From an uncultured SAR86 cluster bacterium (GTDB lineage Bacteria > Pseudomonadota > Gammaproteobacteria > Magnimaribacterales > D2472): a stretch of 64,000 nucleotides of DNA. A program made the position numbers and the translations under genes. Below are positions 61,709 through 64,000 of this stretch, one piece after another. The notes under the pieces are model-generated. The model made no database searches, had not been told where the DNA came from, and worked only from the letters and a program-made list of their open reading frames with translations. The stretch covers positions 256,511 through 320,510 of the forward strand of contig CALSSL010000001.1 in the NCBI GenBank assembly GCA_943789005.1. Reading direction: 5' to 3'. How positions within the stretch are numbered: position 1 is the stretch's first letter; each line of letters opens with the position of its first letter.

Positions 61709-64000
61709 ATGTTAAATCCTTTTGCTAAAATTTTTGGTTCCAGCAATGATAGAGTAATCAAAAAAATGATGCGTCATGTAATTGATGCAAATAATCTTGA
61801 AGAGGATTTATCAAAAAAACCTGATAGCTATTTCTTAGAATTAAAATCAGAACTAAAAGAAATATATTTTCAAAGTAATAAAGACATATACAGCATATTG
61901 CCATTGGCATTTGCTGCTGTAAGAGAAGCATCAAAAAGAACTTTGGGTCTTAGACATTTTGACTCTCAAATGCTGGGGGGTATTTCTCTTGCTGAAGGTA
62001 ATATTGCAGAGATGAAAACCGGTGAAGGTAAAACACTTGTTGCAACACTCCCTGCATATTTGAACTCAGTTATTGGAAATAAAGCAGTATTAGTAACAGT
62101 AAATGATTATTTAGCTAGAAGAGATGCTGAGTGGATGAGACCAATTTATGAATTTTTGGGCTTAACGGTTGGTGTTGTTGTTTCAAATCAAGAATTTACT
62201 GAAAAAACAAATTCTTATGAAAGCGATATTATATATGCAACAAATAACGAGCTTGGTTTTGACTATTTAAGAGATAACATGGCTCACTCTGTTCAAGAAA
62301 GAGTACAGTGCTCTCTAGATTTTGCAATTGTAGATGAGGTTGATTCAATTTTAATTGATGAGGCCAGAACACCCTTAATTATTTCAGGCCCCTCTTCTGA
62401 AAGTTCAGAAATGTATAAACAGATTAAAAAATTTATACCAAAATTAATCCTTCAATATAGAGAGGGAACAGAAGAAGATCCTCTTAAAGAAGATGAGAAA
62501 GGTCATTACTTAATTGATGAAAAAAATAGAAACGTTGAGCTAACTGATGACGGTTATGTTCTTGTTGAGGAATTGCTTGAAGATGCTGGTCTAATTGGCA
62601 CATCTGAAGGTCTTTATTCAATTTCAAATTTAAAAATAATGAAATTTGTTCAAGCAACTTTAAGAGCTAATTTTCTATTTAAAAAAAATGTTCATTACCT
62701 TGTCAGGAATAATGAAGTCTTATTAATAGATGAACATACAGGAAGAACAATGCCCGGCAGAAGAATGAGTGAAGGAGTTCATCAAGCATTGGAGTGCAAA
62801 GAAAATGTCCCCATACAAAGAGAATCGCAAACTCTTGCCTCTACTACATTCCAAAACTTCTTTAGATTATTTAATACCCTTTCTGGAATGACTGGAACAG
62901 CGGATACTGAGGCCGTTGAATTTAAACAAATTTATGGATTAAACGTAATAATTATACCTACCAATGTTCCAATGATTAGAGAAGATCATAATGATTTAGT
63001 TTTCTTAACAAAAAAAGCTAAATATAAAGCTTTAGTAGATGAAATTGAATCTTTAAGGCAGAAATCAGCTCCAATCTTAGTAGGAACTGTTTCAGTTGAA
63101 TCATCAGAGGAAGTATCTTCATACCTAACAGCAAAAAAAATATCACATCAAATATTAAATGCGAAACACCACGAAAAAGAAGCTGAAATTATTGCCAATG
63201 CTGGAAGGCCGGGAATGGTGACAATTGCTACAAATATGGCCGGAAGAGGAACTGATATTGTTTTAGGGGGAAAAAAAGAAGACCAAAGTGATACAGAGTG
63301 GGCTGAGAATAATGAAAAAGTTTTATTGTCTGGAGGTCTTCATATCCTGGGTACAGAAAGACATGAATCAAGAAGAATTGATAACCAATTAAGAGGAAGG
63401 TCTGGAAGACAAGGTGATCCTGGTTATTCTAGATTCTTCTTGTCTCTCGAAGATGATTTATTAAGATTGTTTATCTCAGATAACAGGCGTGCTCTATTTG
63501 ATAAAATTGGTATGGGAGATGACCATATAGAACATAGAATGCTCTCTAGGGGAATTGAGAATGCTCAAAAAAGAATTGAAAGTAAAAATTTTGATGCTCG
63601 AAAAAATCTACTTGAGTATGATGATGTTTCAAATGATCAGAGACAGGCGATCTATTCTTTAAGAAACCAATTATTGGAAGAAGCAGACATAAGCGAGACT
63701 ATTAACAATTTAATTGAAGACCAATTCAAAATTATTACCACCTCTTTTATTCCAATGGAGTCTATAGAATCTCAATGGAAAATAAAAGAGTTAGAAGCCC
63801 ATCTTCTTGATATCTATTCTTTGGAGACAAATATTGCTCATAAAATCTCTGAAGATAAAAAGTTAATACCTGAATCTATAGTTTCTCTTATAACTGATAT
63901 AGCTAAAGATAGATATGCAGAAAAGTATAAAGATATTGGTGACAATAGACTCATGTTAGAAAAACAAGTAATGCTTCAAGTATTAGATGTTCATTGGAAA
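61709..64000 (+). CDS. secA: Preprotein translocase ATPase SecA (3' end outside the window)
   Basis: Motor that pushes preproteins through SecYEG. ATG 61709 gives MLNPFAKIFGSSNDR; the frame stays open for 764 codons to the edge. Walker A AEMKTGEGKTL (about 104), DEAD-type VDEVDSILIDEARTPLIISG, ATNMAGRGTDIVLGG, GTERHESRRIDNQLRGRSGRQGDPG and LLEYDDVSNDQRQAIY are all present. About 140 residues and the zinc tail would remain outside. The 36-base gap after lpxC has no room for the SecM arrest peptide. Confidence 0.98.
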   Translation, partial: MLNPFAKIFGSSNDRVIKKMMRHVIDANNLEEDLSKKPDSYFLELKSELKEIYFQSNKDIYSILPLAFAAVREASKRTLGLRHFDSQMLGGISLAEGNIAEMKTGEGKTLVATLPAYLNSVIGNKAVLVTVNDYLARRDAEWMRPIYEFLGLTVGVVVSNQEFTEKTNSYESDIIYATNNELGFDYLRDNMAHSVQERVQCSLDFAIVDEVDSILIDEARTPLIISGPSSESSEMYKQIKKFIPKLILQYREGTEEDPLKEDEKGHYLIDEKNRNVELTDDGYVLVEELLEDAGLIGTSEGLYSISNLKIMKFVQATLRANFLFKKNVHYLVRNNEVLLIDEHTGRTMPGRRMSEGVHQALECKENVPIQRESQTLASTTFQNFFRLFNTLSGMTGTADTEAVEFKQIYGLNVIIIPTNVPMIREDHNDLVFLTKKAKYKALVDEIESLRQKSAPILVGTVSVESSEEVSSYLTAKKISHQILNAKHHEKEAEIIANAGRPGMVTIATNMAGRGTDIVLGGKKEDQSDTEWAENNEKVLLSGGLHILGTERHESRRIDNQLRGRSGRQGDPGYSRFFLSLEDDLLRLFISDNRRALFDKIGMGDDHIEHRMLSRGIENAQKRIESKNFDARKNLLEYDDVSNDQRQAIYSLRNQLLEEADISETINNLIEDQFKIITTSFIPMESIESQWKIKELEAHLLDIYSLETNIAHKISEDKKLIPESIVSLITDIAKDRYAEKYKDIGDNRLMLEKQVMLQVLDVHWK

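Overview
The window is AT-rich DNA from a gammaproteobacterium. The gene orders tuf-trnW-secE-nusG-rplKAJL-rpoBC, grpE-dnaK-dnaJ-dapB, smpB/ratA-rnfH/bamE, fabA-fabB, rnr-rlmB and lpxC-secA all point there. Very short gaps, few accessory genes, shortened enzymes (DapB, BirA, an RNase R without cold-shock domains) and several TonB-dependent receptors suggest a streamlined marine lineage such as SAR86. That name is an inference, not a database result.

Layout. 1-137: untranslated leader and ribosome binding site of a gene lying just off the left edge (probably carA). 138-4366: dapB, dnaJ, dnaK, grpE on the minus strand behind a sigma-32-type promoter. 4432-7804: fur, bamE, rnfH, ratA, an NSS-family sodium symporter and a DUF3429-like membrane protein. 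7856-9234: smpB, tmRNA (ssrA) and a small exported protein. 9339-18212: rpsT, obgE-rpmA-rplU, a polyprenyl synthase gene with fabA-fabB, an enoyl-CoA hydratase, ssb and uvrA. 18215-47629: about 29 kb of minus-strand expression genes, in transcription order tRNA-Tyr, tRNA-Thr, tuf, tRNA-Trp, secE, nusG, rplKAJL, rpoBC, rpsL, rpsG, fusA, the S10 and spc ribosomal clusters, secY, rpmJ and the alpha cluster to rplQ. 47686-49114: birA, msrA and a second tRNA-Thr. 49120-58467: accessory region with two exported amidohydrolase-family proteins, a zinc alcohol dehydrogenase, a small exported Cys/His protein, a TonB receptor with His/Asp/Glu-rich loops, a MerC-family protein and a second large TonB receptor. 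58532-64000: rnr, rlmB, lpxC and the first 764 codons of secA.

Genes working together. The central block makes ribosomes, RNA polymerase, elongation factors and the Sec translocon. Its promoters have good -35/-10 elements, and three share a GCCAC discriminator. SmpB and tmRNA form the ribosome-rescue pair. FabA/FabB make unsaturated fatty acids. The 51.8-55.8 kb genes look like an outer-membrane metal (probably zinc) uptake locus.

Caution on sequence quality. Ten reading-frame breaks fall in seven genes (dnaK, ratA, the NSS symporter, the DUF3429 gene, the post-tmRNA gene, one amidohydrolase, the second TonB receptor). Each is repaired by changing one base in a homopolymer run. Most are probably sequence errors. 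The dnaK break coincides with an A AAA AAC slippery heptamer and deserves an independent check.
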